From CALFMR01 sp035550595 (GTDB lineage: Bacteria; Acidobacteriota; Vicinamibacteria; Vicinamibacterales; SCN-69-37), in the NCBI GenBank assembly GCA_035550595.1, contig DASZOV010000058.1, positions 1 through 47,778 of the forward strand: a DNA stretch of 47,778 nt, in the 5' to 3' direction. Made by a program: the position numbers and the translations under genes. Each line of letters starts with the position of its first letter. Within the stretch, counting starts at the first letter, position 1. Of the stretch, positions 29,914 through 37,749 are shown piece by piece. The notes beneath the pieces were generated by a model, which was not told where the DNA came from, searched no databases, and was given only the letters and a program-made list of their open reading frames with translations.

Positions 29914-31077
29914 CTACCGCGGCAGCACGACCACCGCGTCGCTGACCGACCGTGGACCAATGGGATCGGAAGGCTTGTTCACCACGCGGTCCTTGACGAC
30001 CATCGTCGTCGAGCCGCCGCCGTCGAGGTTGAGGGCGTCGCTCAAGTCGAGGCGGTCGGCGAGGCGCTGCATGTCGGCGAACGTCATGCCGATGCTGTAG
30101 CTCGGCTGGCGGCCGTCGATCGCGGCGAGCCAGGCGACGCCATGGCGGTCGAGACCGATGAGCGTGCGTGGATGCCGCGCGTCGACGAACGCGTCATGAC
30201 TGAGACCTTCGTCCTTCCAGTCGACGATCACCTCGCCAGCGCGTCGCAGCAGCCCGGCGCCCGTGACGATGTCCGCGGCATGATCGAGCCGGTCGGGCGA
30301 CAACCCGGCGTGGCTGCGCCAGTGCGTCTCGAACGTGACCGGGACGCCCTCGACGAGCGCCTGGAGATCGGCCGGCAGATCGAGTCCGCCGAACGAGAGC
30401 ACCGCGCCGTGCGGCGGAATGCGCGTGTGACCGTAGTTCATCCGCACGTCGACGACGCGCAGCGGCGAGCCGTCGAGAACCCACTCGGTGCCGGTCGGCG
30501 CCGTGTCCGTGTCGAGATGATAGGCCGGCGTATAGAGCATGAGCCGGCCACGGACGCGCGTCGTGTCGACGCCATCGACACGCACGACGTGGTCTTGTCC
30601 GCCGGCCGTGAAGTGCAGGCTGAGCTTGGCGGCCAGCCGATCGAACGCGAGCGACGTGGCGCCATCGCTCGCGCGTTCCATCACGACTGCGCCCTTCTCT
30701 GCCGCGCTGTCGCTCACCAGTTCGCCGCCGACCTTCAGGAGCCCGATGGGTTCGCCGTTCCCGCTGTTGAAGAAGCTGCCATTGACCGCGGCAATCGCAC
30801 CCACGCGCGCGGCAATCGCTTCGACGGGCTCGGCGTCCATGACCTGGCCGTTCGAGAGCGCCGTACCGAGACGCACACGCGTGAGATCGAGGCGCAACAG
30901 ATAGATGGCGATGGGACCGGCGTGGTTGACGAAACTCTCGTCGCCGACGCGGTAGAGCGCCACGCCAGGCGCGATGTCCTCCGGCGCGCCGAGCGACAGC
31001 GAGTCCGGCGAACGATGGCACGCGGCGGCCAGCGCCACGAGCGCAATCCCGATCAGCCGGCGTCGAACGATCGTCAT
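29914..31077 (-). CDS. Phosphodiester glycosidase (NAGPA) domain lipoprotein
   Basis: 387 residues from ATG 31077; an ATG at 31092 adds five residues. A lipoprotein signal with lipobox ALAAAC (Cys about residue 20) indicates membrane anchoring. The catalytic domain has the family marks AAVNGSFFNSGNGEPIGLL near the centre and DALNLDGGGSTTMVV near the end, as in N-acetylglucosamine-1-phosphodiester alpha-N-acetylglucosaminidase and bacterial exopolysaccharide proteins. The substrate is probably a surface or exopolysaccharide phosphodiester, but this is inferred. It is downstream of dipeptidyl peptidase III, separated by a hairpin. Confidence 0.88.
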   Translation of the reverse strand: MTIVRRRLIGIALVALAAACHRSPDSLSLGAPEDIAPGVALYRVGDESFVNHAGPIAIYLLRLDLTRVRLGTALSNGQVMDAEPVEAIAARVGAIAAVNGSFFNSGNGEPIGLLKVGGELVSDSAAEKGAVVMERASDGATSLAFDRLAAKLSLHFTAGGQDHVVRVDGVDTTRVRGRLMLYTPAYHLDTDTAPTGTEWVLDGSPLRVVDVRMNYGHTRIPPHGAVLSFGGLDLPADLQALVEGVPVTFETHWRSHAGLSPDRLDHAADIVTGAGLLRRAGEVIVDWKDEGLSHDAFVDARHPRTLIGLDRHGVAWLAAIDGRQPSYSIGMTFADMQRLADRLDLSDALNLDGGGSTTMVVKDRVVNKPSDPIGPRSVSDAVVVLPR

Positions 31078-31099
31078 GGGACGTACGAGCATGCAAGAA

Positions 31100-31117
31100 G
31101 CAGCCCACGCGGGCTGC
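31100..31117 (-). terminator. Hairpin after dipeptidyl peptidase III
   Basis: Perfect 7-bp inverted repeat GCAGCCC-GCGT-GGGCTGC on the minus strand, 17 bases after the stop and followed by TTCTTGC. A weak intrinsic terminator or attenuator before the glycosidase gene. Confidence 0.5.
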
Positions 31118-31134
31118 CGTCCGCGCGATTTTCG

Positions 31135-33099
31135 TTACGGCACGGCCGGCGCGGGCGCCTGAACCTTGCCGGAATACTCGAGCATCTGCCGCTCGAGGTC
31201 TTGCGGATACGAGACGGTCACGTCGACGATGTGCCCGGCTTCGTCGAGGACGGCCTCGAGCCGCGGCTGGACGAAGCCGGTGTAGGACGGCAGGTTCAGC
31301 CGATCGACACGGCGCACGATCTCGTCTCGGAGTTCCGGATCGAAGTGGATGCCGTGCGACTCGAACAACGCGCGCGCGGCCGCATAGTCGCCTTCGGACT
31401 TGATGCGCTGCACGTCGTGCAGCAGCCGTCCGACGCCCGCGCGAAACGCCTCGACGCTCGCGAGCACGTAGAACGTGCGGTCATCTCGCACGCGAACGTC
31501 GATCGCGCGTGTGTGCGCGATGAGCCACCGCACGATCATCTGGCGGTTGCGCATGTGATCTTCCTCGATCGTCGATCCATGACGCACGCGCCGAAGCTGC
31601 ACGAGCGCGTTGCGCGCGTAGGCTTCGTACTCGGCCTGGACGATCTCGGCCTGATGGTCGGCCGGCAGCAGGCCGACTTCGGCGATGCGCGGCTCGGCGA
31701 TGAAGTAGAGCGCCACGAGATCGGCGCGCGCTTCCTCGAGCGCGGAGTATTGCTCCTTCAGCGCGAGCTGCGGCTGACCTTCGAGTCGATCGGCGACGCG
31801 GCCTGATCCGTGTCCCAGCACTTCATGAATCGCCGTCGTGACTTCGCTCGCGATCGCGCCCCACGCCTCGGCCCGTGCGACTTCTTCGTCGTCCCAGCAG
31901 AACTCGCGGCGAAACGCGGGCGGCTGCGACTTGTCGTACGCCTCGGTGATGTTGGCGAGCGACACCGATTTACTGCCGTAGCGCTCGCGAATGGCCTGGT
32001 CGTTCGGCAGGTTGATCCCGATGGGCGTCACGGGCCCCGCATCGCCGGTCTCGACGATGACGTCAATCGCACGCGCGGTGACGCCAACGACGTCCGTACG
32101 GCGCCATTTGGCGTCGATGGGCAACTGCGCTTCGAACCACGATGCAGCTTCGGCCAGACGCTGCAGGCTCTCGGTCTTCTGCGGATTGACCGAGTAGACG
32201 AGCGCCTCCCACGCGCCCTTCACGCCGCGTGCGTCGAGGTAGTTCTCGATGAAGCCGTTGATCGTGTCGATGGGCGACGTGGCGTCTTCGACCCACGCGA
32301 TGTCGTAGGCCACGCGGTCGGCGTCATCGCCCGTCTCGTAGAAGCGGATGAGCGCTTCGAGTGCACGGTGCATCGCGGGCGGCGCGTAGCGCAGCGCGGA
32401 CCGCAGATGATCGACGATGGCCGCGATCTCGCGGCCGTAGCGGCCGCCGACACGATAGACCTCCTCGACGAGGCCGGCGTCGGTGCGCACGAGCCGCGAG
32501 TTCAGCCCGTAGCGCTCGTCGAAGGCCTCGAGGTCGGCCATGATGACGCCGCTGTAGAGGTTGTTCGCGCTCGACGACAGGATGTCCCCGTCGCCACCCG
32601 GCGTCTTGCACGTGACCATCGCGTCGACGTCCGGATCGAAGAACGGTCCGCGCAATCGCTCAACGAGCGCATCGATCGACTCGCCCGGCGCGGTCGGCAA
32701 ATGTGCACCGTGAGCCACGGCCGCGCGCGCGGCTGCAGCCAACTCATCGCGCGTGCAGCGGAGGACGAACTTCCGCGCGGTCAGGTTGTTGTGCGGGCCG
32801 GAGTTGATCCAGAACAGCTTCGCGTAACGGCGGATCTCGGCGATGACCGGCGTGAGATCGAGGCCTGACGCGGCGTCCATGCCCGCCGGGCAGTGGACGA
32901 GGATTTCCTCGACGATCTCGCGCATGTCGAGCGCGTGACGGTAGCGCTGGTCGTAGTAGATGTCGCGGCCGGCGAGCGCGGCCTCGTAAAGGTGCCAGGT
33001 CAGAATCTTCTGGTCGCGCGGCAGCGCCTCGAAGCCGTCCGCGTAGTACTGGACGATGGCGGCATCGTCGACCTGCTCGAGGAGATAGCGGCGGGTCAT
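31135..33099 (-). CDS. Dipeptidyl peptidase III (M49 zinc peptidase)
   Basis: 654 residues. The M49 motif His425-Glu426-Val-Leu-Gly-His430 (HExxxH with an extra residue compared with HExxH) is followed by the second motif EEARAD, where Glu456 is the third zinc ligand. Other M49 stretches are WINSGPHNNLTARKF and YSGVIMADLEAF. It removes dipeptides from N-termini of short peptides. No signal peptide, so cytoplasmic. The ATG shares ATGA with the stop of the upstream nuclease gene, so both are on one transcript. Confidence 0.93.
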   Translation of the reverse strand: MTRRYLLEQVDDAAIVQYYADGFEALPRDQKILTWHLYEAALAGRDIYYDQRYRHALDMREIVEEILVHCPAGMDAASGLDLTPVIAEIRRYAKLFWINSGPHNNLTARKFVLRCTRDELAAAARAAVAHGAHLPTAPGESIDALVERLRGPFFDPDVDAMVTCKTPGGDGDILSSSANNLYSGVIMADLEAFDERYGLNSRLVRTDAGLVEEVYRVGGRYGREIAAIVDHLRSALRYAPPAMHRALEALIRFYETGDDADRVAYDIAWVEDATSPIDTINGFIENYLDARGVKGAWEALVYSVNPQKTESLQRLAEAASWFEAQLPIDAKWRRTDVVGVTARAIDVIVETGDAGPVTPIGINLPNDQAIRERYGSKSVSLANITEAYDKSQPPAFRREFCWDDEEVARAEAWGAIASEVTTAIHEVLGHGSGRVADRLEGQPQLALKEQYSALEEARADLVALYFIAEPRIAEVGLLPADHQAEIVQAEYEAYARNALVQLRRVRHGSTIEEDHMRNRQMIVRWLIAHTRAIDVRVRDDRTFYVLASVEAFRAGVGRLLHDVQRIKSEGDYAAARALFESHGIHFDPELRDEIVRRVDRLNLPSYTGFVQPRLEAVLDEAGHIVDVTVSYPQDLERQMLEYSGKVQAPAPAVP

Positions 33100-34538
33100 G
33101 ACGCCGGCGCGGCCGCGGCTGGTTCGAGCGCGGCATCGAGATCGATCGTCTCCTGGTGACCCGGCGTGCGCACGGTCCAGCCGCGTTCGCGCACGATCCG
33201 ATCGCGCAGCGCGTCCATCGGCTCGGGATCGCCGTGAACGAGACAGGTGAGCGTCGGCGGGCGCGTGAAGCCGCCGAGCCAGCGCAGGATTTCGTTCGCG
33301 TCGGCATGGGCGGACATTGAATCCACGCTTTCGATGCGCGCGGCGACCGGAATGTCGCGGCCGTGCATCCGCGTCGACGTGGCGCCGTCGCGCAGATCGC
33401 GCCCGCGCGTGCCCACGGCCTGGTAGCCGACGAAGAGCACGGTGTTGCGCGCGTCGGGCAATGCGCGCTCGAGATGGTGCAGGACGCGGCCGCCTGTTGC
33501 CATGCCGCTCGCGGAGATGACGATCGACGGCGCCTTCGACTCCTGCACGGCAATCGACTCCGGGATCGACGAGACGACTTTCAGCTTTGCCGTGCAGAAT
33601 CCGCAGAGCTTCTGGTGCGCGCGAGCGCGGTGGCCGTTGGACGCCGACTGCAAGATGTCCGCGTCGAGCTCGTTCATGTGCGCGCGATACGTCTCGAGTA
33701 CGACGGCTGACATCGGACTGTCGACGTACACCGGAAGGACGGGAATCCGGCGCTCATCCTCGAGCCGGCTGATCCAATACAGGACCTCTTCGACGCGACC
33801 AAGCGCGAAAGCCGGAATGATCACCTTGCCACCGCGCTCGGCCGTCGAGCTGATGACTTCCGCCAGCCGCGCACCGCCGTCATCGTCTTCGTGCAGGCGA
33901 TTGCCGTAGGTCGACTCGACCAACAACAGATCGGCCTCGGGCACCGTCGTCGGATCGGGCAGGACGGGCCGATCATAGCGGCCGAGGTCGCCGCCGAAGA
34001 GCAGCGTACGACCCGACGACTCGGCCTGGACGCGCGCATAGCTCGATCCGAGCAGGTGACCGGCGTTGATGAACTCGACGGTGAGCCCCGGCGCAACGGG
34101 AATGGGCCGGTTGTAGCCGACCGGCTGCAGCCGCGTCATCGCCCGCGCCGCATCGGCCGAGGTGAAGAGCGGCAGCGCCGGATGGTGCTTCGTGTAGCCC
34201 TTGCGATTGGCGCGTTCGGCGTCTTCTTCCTGCAGATGGCCCGCGTCGGCCAGGACGATGCGCGCGAGCTCGGTCGTGGCCGGCGTGCAGAACACGCGTC
34301 CGCGAAAGCCTTGATTGACGAGCCGCGGCAGGTAGCCGCAGTGATCGAGGTGCGCGTGCGTGAGGATGACCGACTCGATCGTGTCGGCCGGCACGGTGAG
34401 CGGCTGCCAGTTGCGCTCGCGCAGCTCTTTCAGCCCTTGAAACAGCCCACAATCGACGAGCACGCGATGGCCATCGACTTCGAGCAGATGCTTGGATCCG
34501 GTGACCGTGCGCGCTGCGCCGAGAAACGTGATGTTCAC
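33096..34538 (-). CDS. Metallo-beta-lactamase/beta-CASP ribonuclease
   Basis: 480 residues. The N-terminal MBL fold has LTHAHLDHCGYLP (His61, His63, Asp65, His66) and later FINAGHLLGSSY and FGGDLGRYDRP; the beta-CASP insert (about 215-385) and a C-terminal RMMBL segment (DSMSAHADANEILRWL) complete the CPSF-73-like RNA-processing nuclease. The GTG start at 34538 is chosen because MNITFLGAARTVTGSKHLLE is the family's usual N-terminus and a CATACT box lies eight bases ahead; a longer frame reaches 34574. Substrates cannot be predicted. Confidence 0.93.
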   Translation of the reverse strand: MNITFLGAARTVTGSKHLLEVDGHRVLVDCGLFQGLKELRERNWQPLTVPADTIESVILTHAHLDHCGYLPRLVNQGFRGRVFCTPATTELARIVLADAGHLQEEDAERANRKGYTKHHPALPLFTSADAARAMTRLQPVGYNRPIPVAPGLTVEFINAGHLLGSSYARVQAESSGRTLLFGGDLGRYDRPVLPDPTTVPEADLLLVESTYGNRLHEDDDGGARLAEVISSTAERGGKVIIPAFALGRVEEVLYWISRLEDERRIPVLPVYVDSPMSAVVLETYRAHMNELDADILQSASNGHRARAHQKLCGFCTAKLKVVSSIPESIAVQESKAPSIVISASGMATGGRVLHHLERALPDARNTVLFVGYQAVGTRGRDLRDGATSTRMHGRDIPVAARIESVDSMSAHADANEILRWLGGFTRPPTLTCLVHGDPEPMDALRDRIVRERGWTVRTPGHQETIDLDAALEPAAAAPAS

Positions 34539-34567
34539 GGGGTAAGAGTATGGGACATACTGACCGG
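34539..34567. promoter_or_regulatory. Palindromic bidirectional leaderless promoter
   Basis: AGTATG-GGA-CATACT (34547-34561) is a perfect 6-bp inverted repeat. Each arm reads CATACT on its own outgoing strand: on the plus strand it is followed by GACCGG and ATG 34568, on the minus strand by CTTACCCC and GTG 34538. One palindrome therefore supplies the -10 of both divergent genes. Confidence 0.65.
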
Positions 34568-35413
34568 ATGTCATCCCCGCTTTCGGACGCGCTGGGCGCG
34601 TCGGCTTCGGTTTCGGCGGTGGAACTGCGTCCGCCGCGGGCGGAGCTGGACGCGGCGGCGAGTCGAGACGCGTGGATCGACACCTACCACGCCGTCCGCG
34701 GCGTCGTCGGACATGGCACGTTCGTCTTCCTCACCGACAGCGCGGTCGGCGAGCGCGAGGAGCACAACCTTCGGCACCTGGTCGCCAACCTCGGCCGCGA
34801 CGTCCCGCGCGATCGCGTCGTCCCCTTTCTCACGACGAAGCACCCGCTCGACTATTGCCTCGACTACGCGGACCGCGCGTGGCACGAGGGCTTTCAGTCG
34901 CTCGTCGTGCTAGGGGGGGACAGAACGGTGGGACCGCCGCGGTGCGTGGATCACGCGTGGCAGCTCCGCCAGACGATCCGGCGCCACGTTCCGGGCCTGT
35001 CGCTCGGCGGCTGGGCGAATCCGCACGCCGACGCCGCACGACAAGTCGGCTATCTCGCGGACACGGATTTCAACGGCGAGTACTTCCTGACGCAGGTCGT
35101 CTCGCACCATCACCGCCCGGCGATCGATCGCTTCATGAACGAGATGACGCGACAGAACGTGATCGTGCCCGGCATGTTCGGCGTCTTCTACTACCGCAGC
35201 GCGAACCCGAAGACGCTCGCCGCTCTCCAGCACTTCCTGCCCGTACCCGCCGAGGCGCTGGTCCGCGAGTTCGCCGACGGCGCGTCAGCCGACGAAGTCT
35301 GCGCGCGCACCCTCCGCGGGCTCGCCGAGGCCGGCGTGCGGCACTACTACATCTCGAATCTGCCGGTGGGCCGCGCGCAGCGGACGCTCGAACGGATCTT
35401 GAAGCTTGTGTGA
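34568..35413 (+). CDS. Methylenetetrahydrofolate reductase-like protein (MetF superfamily)
   Basis: 281 residues. The TIM-barrel marks of the MTHFR family appear in order: VELRPPR near residue 18 (for VEFFPPK), VVLGGDRTVGPPR (GGDxP loop), LSLGGWANPHAD (for GxxYPExH) and DFNGEYFLTQVVSHH (for GADFFITQ). It is clearly divergent from canonical MetF, so it may reduce methylenetetrahydrofolate or be a related flavoprotein. MetH in this window would need such an enzyme. The start at 34568 rather than 34550 is based on the CATACT box six bases ahead. Confidence 0.72.
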   Translation: MSSPLSDALGASASVSAVELRPPRAELDAAASRDAWIDTYHAVRGVVGHGTFVFLTDSAVGEREEHNLRHLVANLGRDVPRDRVVPFLTTKHPLDYCLDYADRAWHEGFQSLVVLGGDRTVGPPRCVDHAWQLRQTIRRHVPGLSLGGWANPHADAARQVGYLADTDFNGEYFLTQVVSHHHRPAIDRFMNEMTRQNVIVPGMFGVFYYRSANPKTLAALQHFLPVPAEALVREFADGASADEVCARTLRGLAEAGVRHYYISNLPVGRAQRTLERILKLV

Positions 35414-35531
35414 GTGAGCAGAGCGGTCCCAGTCATCTTCTGTCCAATGCGCTGGGGCCCCCCCCCCAGCGCCACGGCGCTTCGCCGCCCTCGCTACGCT
35501 CGGGGGCTCGCGGAGTCATCTTTCTTGGCTC
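35414..35531. repeat. GCGCTGGGG-hairpin dispersed repeat, copy 2
   Basis: The module is 35445-35528, preceded by a short AGTCATCTTCTGTC like that before copy 3. The hairpin core has an expanded run of ten C (GGGGCCCCCCCCCCAGCGC). It ends GGAGTCATCTTTCTTGG directly before the nitroreductase stop codon. Confidence 0.75.
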
Positions 35532-36152
35532 TCAGTCCAACGCCCTATCCCAGATCCCATCGAAGACAAACTCGCGGAGAGCCCGACGGGAGCGCGGGCT
35601 GGCTTCGTCGGTGCGGTGGTGTTCGAACGTCAGCGTCGACGGATCGCCCGCGTAGCCGACGGCCATGACGATGGCGGGTTCGTAGAGGGCGGGCATGTGG
35701 CAGGCGGCGCGGATGGCAGCGGGATCGAAGCCCTGCATCTGGCGTGTCGACAATCCCTGCGCGGTCGCCTGCAGCGTCAGGAACGCGACGGCTTGTCCCG
35801 CGTCGTACCACGCGTGCGAGTTCACCAGGTCGTCAATCTCGTGCGTCGTGCGCACCGCGACGACGAGCAGCACCGGCACGACGGCGGCCCATGCCTGGTT
35901 CTTACGTGTGAGAGACGCCAGCGTCGCGGCGAACGCGTCGGGCGACTGGCGGCGGCGCGCGACGACGAATCGCCAGGGTTGTTCGTTGCGCGAGGACGGC
36001 GCCCAGCGGGCGGCCTCGAAGAGCGTGCGCAGGTCTGCGTCGGCGACGTCTCGGTCCGCGTCGAAGGCGCGCGGACTCCAGCGGTCCCGGATGACGTCGA
36101 GGATCTCGTGGTCGGGACGCGCGATCTTCGGGTGGACCGGGTCGTCGGACAT
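35532..36152 (-). CDS. Nitroreductase-family FMN protein
   Basis: 206 residues. RDRWSPRAFDAD with the FMN-binding Arg/Ser-x-Arg, ARWAPSSRNEQPWRFVV and AVFLTLQATAQGLSTRQMQGFDP match the nitroreductase family, which reduces nitro compounds, quinones or flavins with NAD(P)H. The physiological substrate is unknown. The frame opens with GTG GTG ATG; the ATG at 36152 is chosen because TAGATT ends six bases before it. The promoter lies between this gene and the upstream SDR stop. Confidence 0.88.
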   Translation of the reverse strand: MSDDPVHPKIARPDHEILDVIRDRWSPRAFDADRDVADADLRTLFEAARWAPSSRNEQPWRFVVARRRQSPDAFAATLASLTRKNQAWAAVVPVLLVVAVRTTHEIDDLVNSHAWYDAGQAVAFLTLQATAQGLSTRQMQGFDPAAIRAACHMPALYEPAIVMAVGYAGDPSTLTFEHHRTDEASPRSRRALREFVFDGIWDRALD

Positions 36153-36164
36153 CACCACAATCTA
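36153..36164 (-). promoter_or_regulatory. Leaderless -10 element of the nitroreductase gene
   Basis: Minus-strand TAGATT (36164-36159), spacer GTGGTG, then ATG 36152. It shows the nitroreductase has its own promoter although the SDR gene is only 32 bases upstream. Confidence 0.6.
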
Positions 36165-36184
36165 CGCCCGCGGCGGGTGCGGTG

Positions 36185-36925
36185 TCAGGCCAGGTGCCGC
36201 CCGCCGTCGACGCGAATCGTCTCGCCCGTGATGAAGTCCGAATCGATGAGGGCGAGAACGGCTTTGACGATCTCGTCCGCACCGCCCCATCGGCCAACCG
36301 GCGTGGCCTGCTCGACTGCGTCGAGCTCGGCCTCGCTCGTGCCTGGCGGCGCCAGGATGGGTCCGGGCGCGATCGCGTTGACGAGGATTCCGTCGGCGGC
36401 GACCTCGAGCGCGAGCGCTTCGGTCAGCGCTTTCACGCCGGACTTCGCCACGTAGTACGGCAGGAAGCCCTTGTACCGCGGCCGGCCGCTCGCCGCGACC
36501 CAATCGCAGAAATTGACGATGCGTCCGCCACCCTGCTTGCGCATGAGGGGTACGGCCGCGCGCGCGCAGAAAAACGATCCGCCCAGATCGACCGACAGTT
36601 GCCGCGTCCACTCCGCGGCGTCGACCTCGTCGAACGGCACCTGGTGATAGAGCGACGCCATGTTGACGAGCACGTCGAGCCGCCCGAACGTCTGGTCGAC
36701 GAGCGCGACCGCCGCCGCGCACGCAGCGGGATCGGAGACGTCCGCCTGCACGGCGAGCGCACGGCGTCCGGCCGCTTCGACCATCGAAACGACGGCGGCG
36801 GCTTCATCGGCCGATCGCCGGTAGACGACGGCCACGTCCGCGCCGCGAGCGGCAACCGCGCGGGCGACCTCGGCACCGATGCGCTTCGCGCCGGTGAGTA
36901 GGACGACTCGGGAAGTGAGTGTCAT
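36185..36925 (-). CDS. Short-chain dehydrogenase of the pteridine reductase type
   Basis: 246 residues. The NADPH motif is TGAKRIG (11-17) instead of the common TGxxxGIG, and strand two ends VVYRRSADEA, both typical of PTR1/FolM pteridine reductases. The catalytic triad has Asp141 (NFCDWVA) where most SDRs have Ser, with Tyr157 and Lys161, again as in PTR1. Likely reduction of a pterin or folate; other SDR substrates are possible. The ATG overlaps the stop of the upstream beta-barrel gene by one base (TGATG). Confidence 0.82.
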   Translation of the reverse strand: MTLTSRVVLLTGAKRIGAEVARAVAARGADVAVVYRRSADEAAAVVSMVEAAGRRALAVQADVSDPAACAAAVALVDQTFGRLDVLVNMASLYHQVPFDEVDAAEWTRQLSVDLGGSFFCARAAVPLMRKQGGGRIVNFCDWVAASGRPRYKGFLPYYVAKSGVKALTEALALEVAADGILVNAIAPGPILAPPGTSEAELDAVEQATPVGRWGGADEIVKAVLALIDSDFITGETIRVDGGRHLA

Positions 36926-37536
36926 CAAAAATAAAAGGCCATGCCGCTCGTCCACATCGATCCACGATGGGACAACTTGATCGCGCTGAGCCCAGGGATG
37001 TTGATTGGATCGGCACCCGCGGCTTCCTCGTCCTCCGCGGCGCTGCCGAAACTGACGAAGCGGAAGCGGTAGTCCGCGAAGAGCGCGGCGTGGCGGCCGA
37101 CGAACAGTTCGGCGCCGAGCCCGAGGTGCCAGCCGGTTTTGCGCGCGCTCGTCGACGACAACACGAGACCCGACGTCGGATTCAACACCTGATCGGTTTC
37201 GGAGTACATGCCGACGCCGCCAAGCAGATACGGAGAGAACGTGCTGCGCACGGGAAAGATGAGAAGCGATCCTTGAAGCGGCGTCTCGCGATGCCGGACC
37301 GTCGCATCGTCGTTCAGCTCGGACCGATAGTCGAGCGCGACTTCGATCGCGACGTGCTTCGACGACCGCATCCGCAGCGTGCCGCCAATGAACTTGGTCG
37401 AGGGCGTCCCACTCGCCGCCTCGCCACGAACGAAGCTGAACCGCGGCCCGATCCCGAGCCCCTGCGCGTCCGCCACGCCGGGCTGCCACACGACCATCCC
37501 AACGACGACCGCGACCACGACGAGCGACAGACGCAT
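36925..37536 (-). CDS. Outer-membrane beta-barrel protein
   Basis: 203 residues. A signal peptide (1-25, ending VADAQ|G) precedes alternating hydrophobic strands of an OmpA/OmpW-like barrel: GIGPRFSFVRG, GGTLRMRSSKHVAIEVALDYRS, TFSPYLLGGVGMYS, TGWHLGLGAELFVGRHAALFADYRFRFVSFG, ending in MAFYF, the terminal aromatic typical of outer-membrane proteins. Function unknown. The start at 37536 is chosen for the signal peptide, with GAGG upstream; the frame extends to 37569. It is coupled to the SDR gene. Confidence 0.82.
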   Translation of the reverse strand: MRLSLVVVAVVVGMVVWQPGVADAQGLGIGPRFSFVRGEAASGTPSTKFIGGTLRMRSSKHVAIEVALDYRSELNDDATVRHRETPLQGSLLIFPVRSTFSPYLLGGVGMYSETDQVLNPTSGLVLSSTSARKTGWHLGLGAELFVGRHAALFADYRFRFVSFGSAAEDEEAAGADPINIPGLSAIKLSHRGSMWTSGMAFYF

Positions 37537-37565
37537 GGAGGATCCTCGTCCAGACAAAGTGCGTG

Positions 37566-37708
37566 TCAACTTCGAACTTGGAACTTCGAACTTCGAAAAC
37601 AGACCTGGGCGCCTGCGGCGCGTTGATCGGATCTTCGGCCTGAGACGAAGATTCTGTAGGGAGGGCCCGGATTTCGAAGTTCGAAGTTCACAGTTCGAAG
37701 TTGACAGG
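37566..37708. repeat. GTTCGAA-heptamer inverted repeat pair
   Basis: Left arm 37566-37598 (TCAACTTCGAACTTGGAAC, then further heptamers) and right arm 37672-37706 (TTTCGAAGTTCGAAGTTCAC onward to GTTGACA) are imperfect reverse complements around about 72 bases containing a second small hairpin (GATCTTCGGCCTGAGACGAAGATT). Same family as 19170-19262. Confidence 0.75.
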
Positions 37709-37737
37709 TGCTTTCCCGACCAAAGCCCCGCCTACGC

Positions 37738-37749
37738 TACGATAGACCC
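37738..37749 (+). promoter_or_regulatory. Leaderless -10 element of the aminotransferase gene
   Basis: TACGAT (37738-37743), spacer AGACCC, then ATG 37750, preferred over an in-frame start at 37708 inside the repeat. Confidence 0.65.

Noticed and set aside
29650..31806. 718-residue plus-strand open frame
   Set aside because: Antisense to the glycosidase and dipeptidyl peptidase genes; no recognisable domain.
37701..37706. TTGACA as -35 of the aminotransferase gene
   Set aside because: It is 31 bases from the TACGAT box, too far for a normal promoter, and belongs to the repeat arm.
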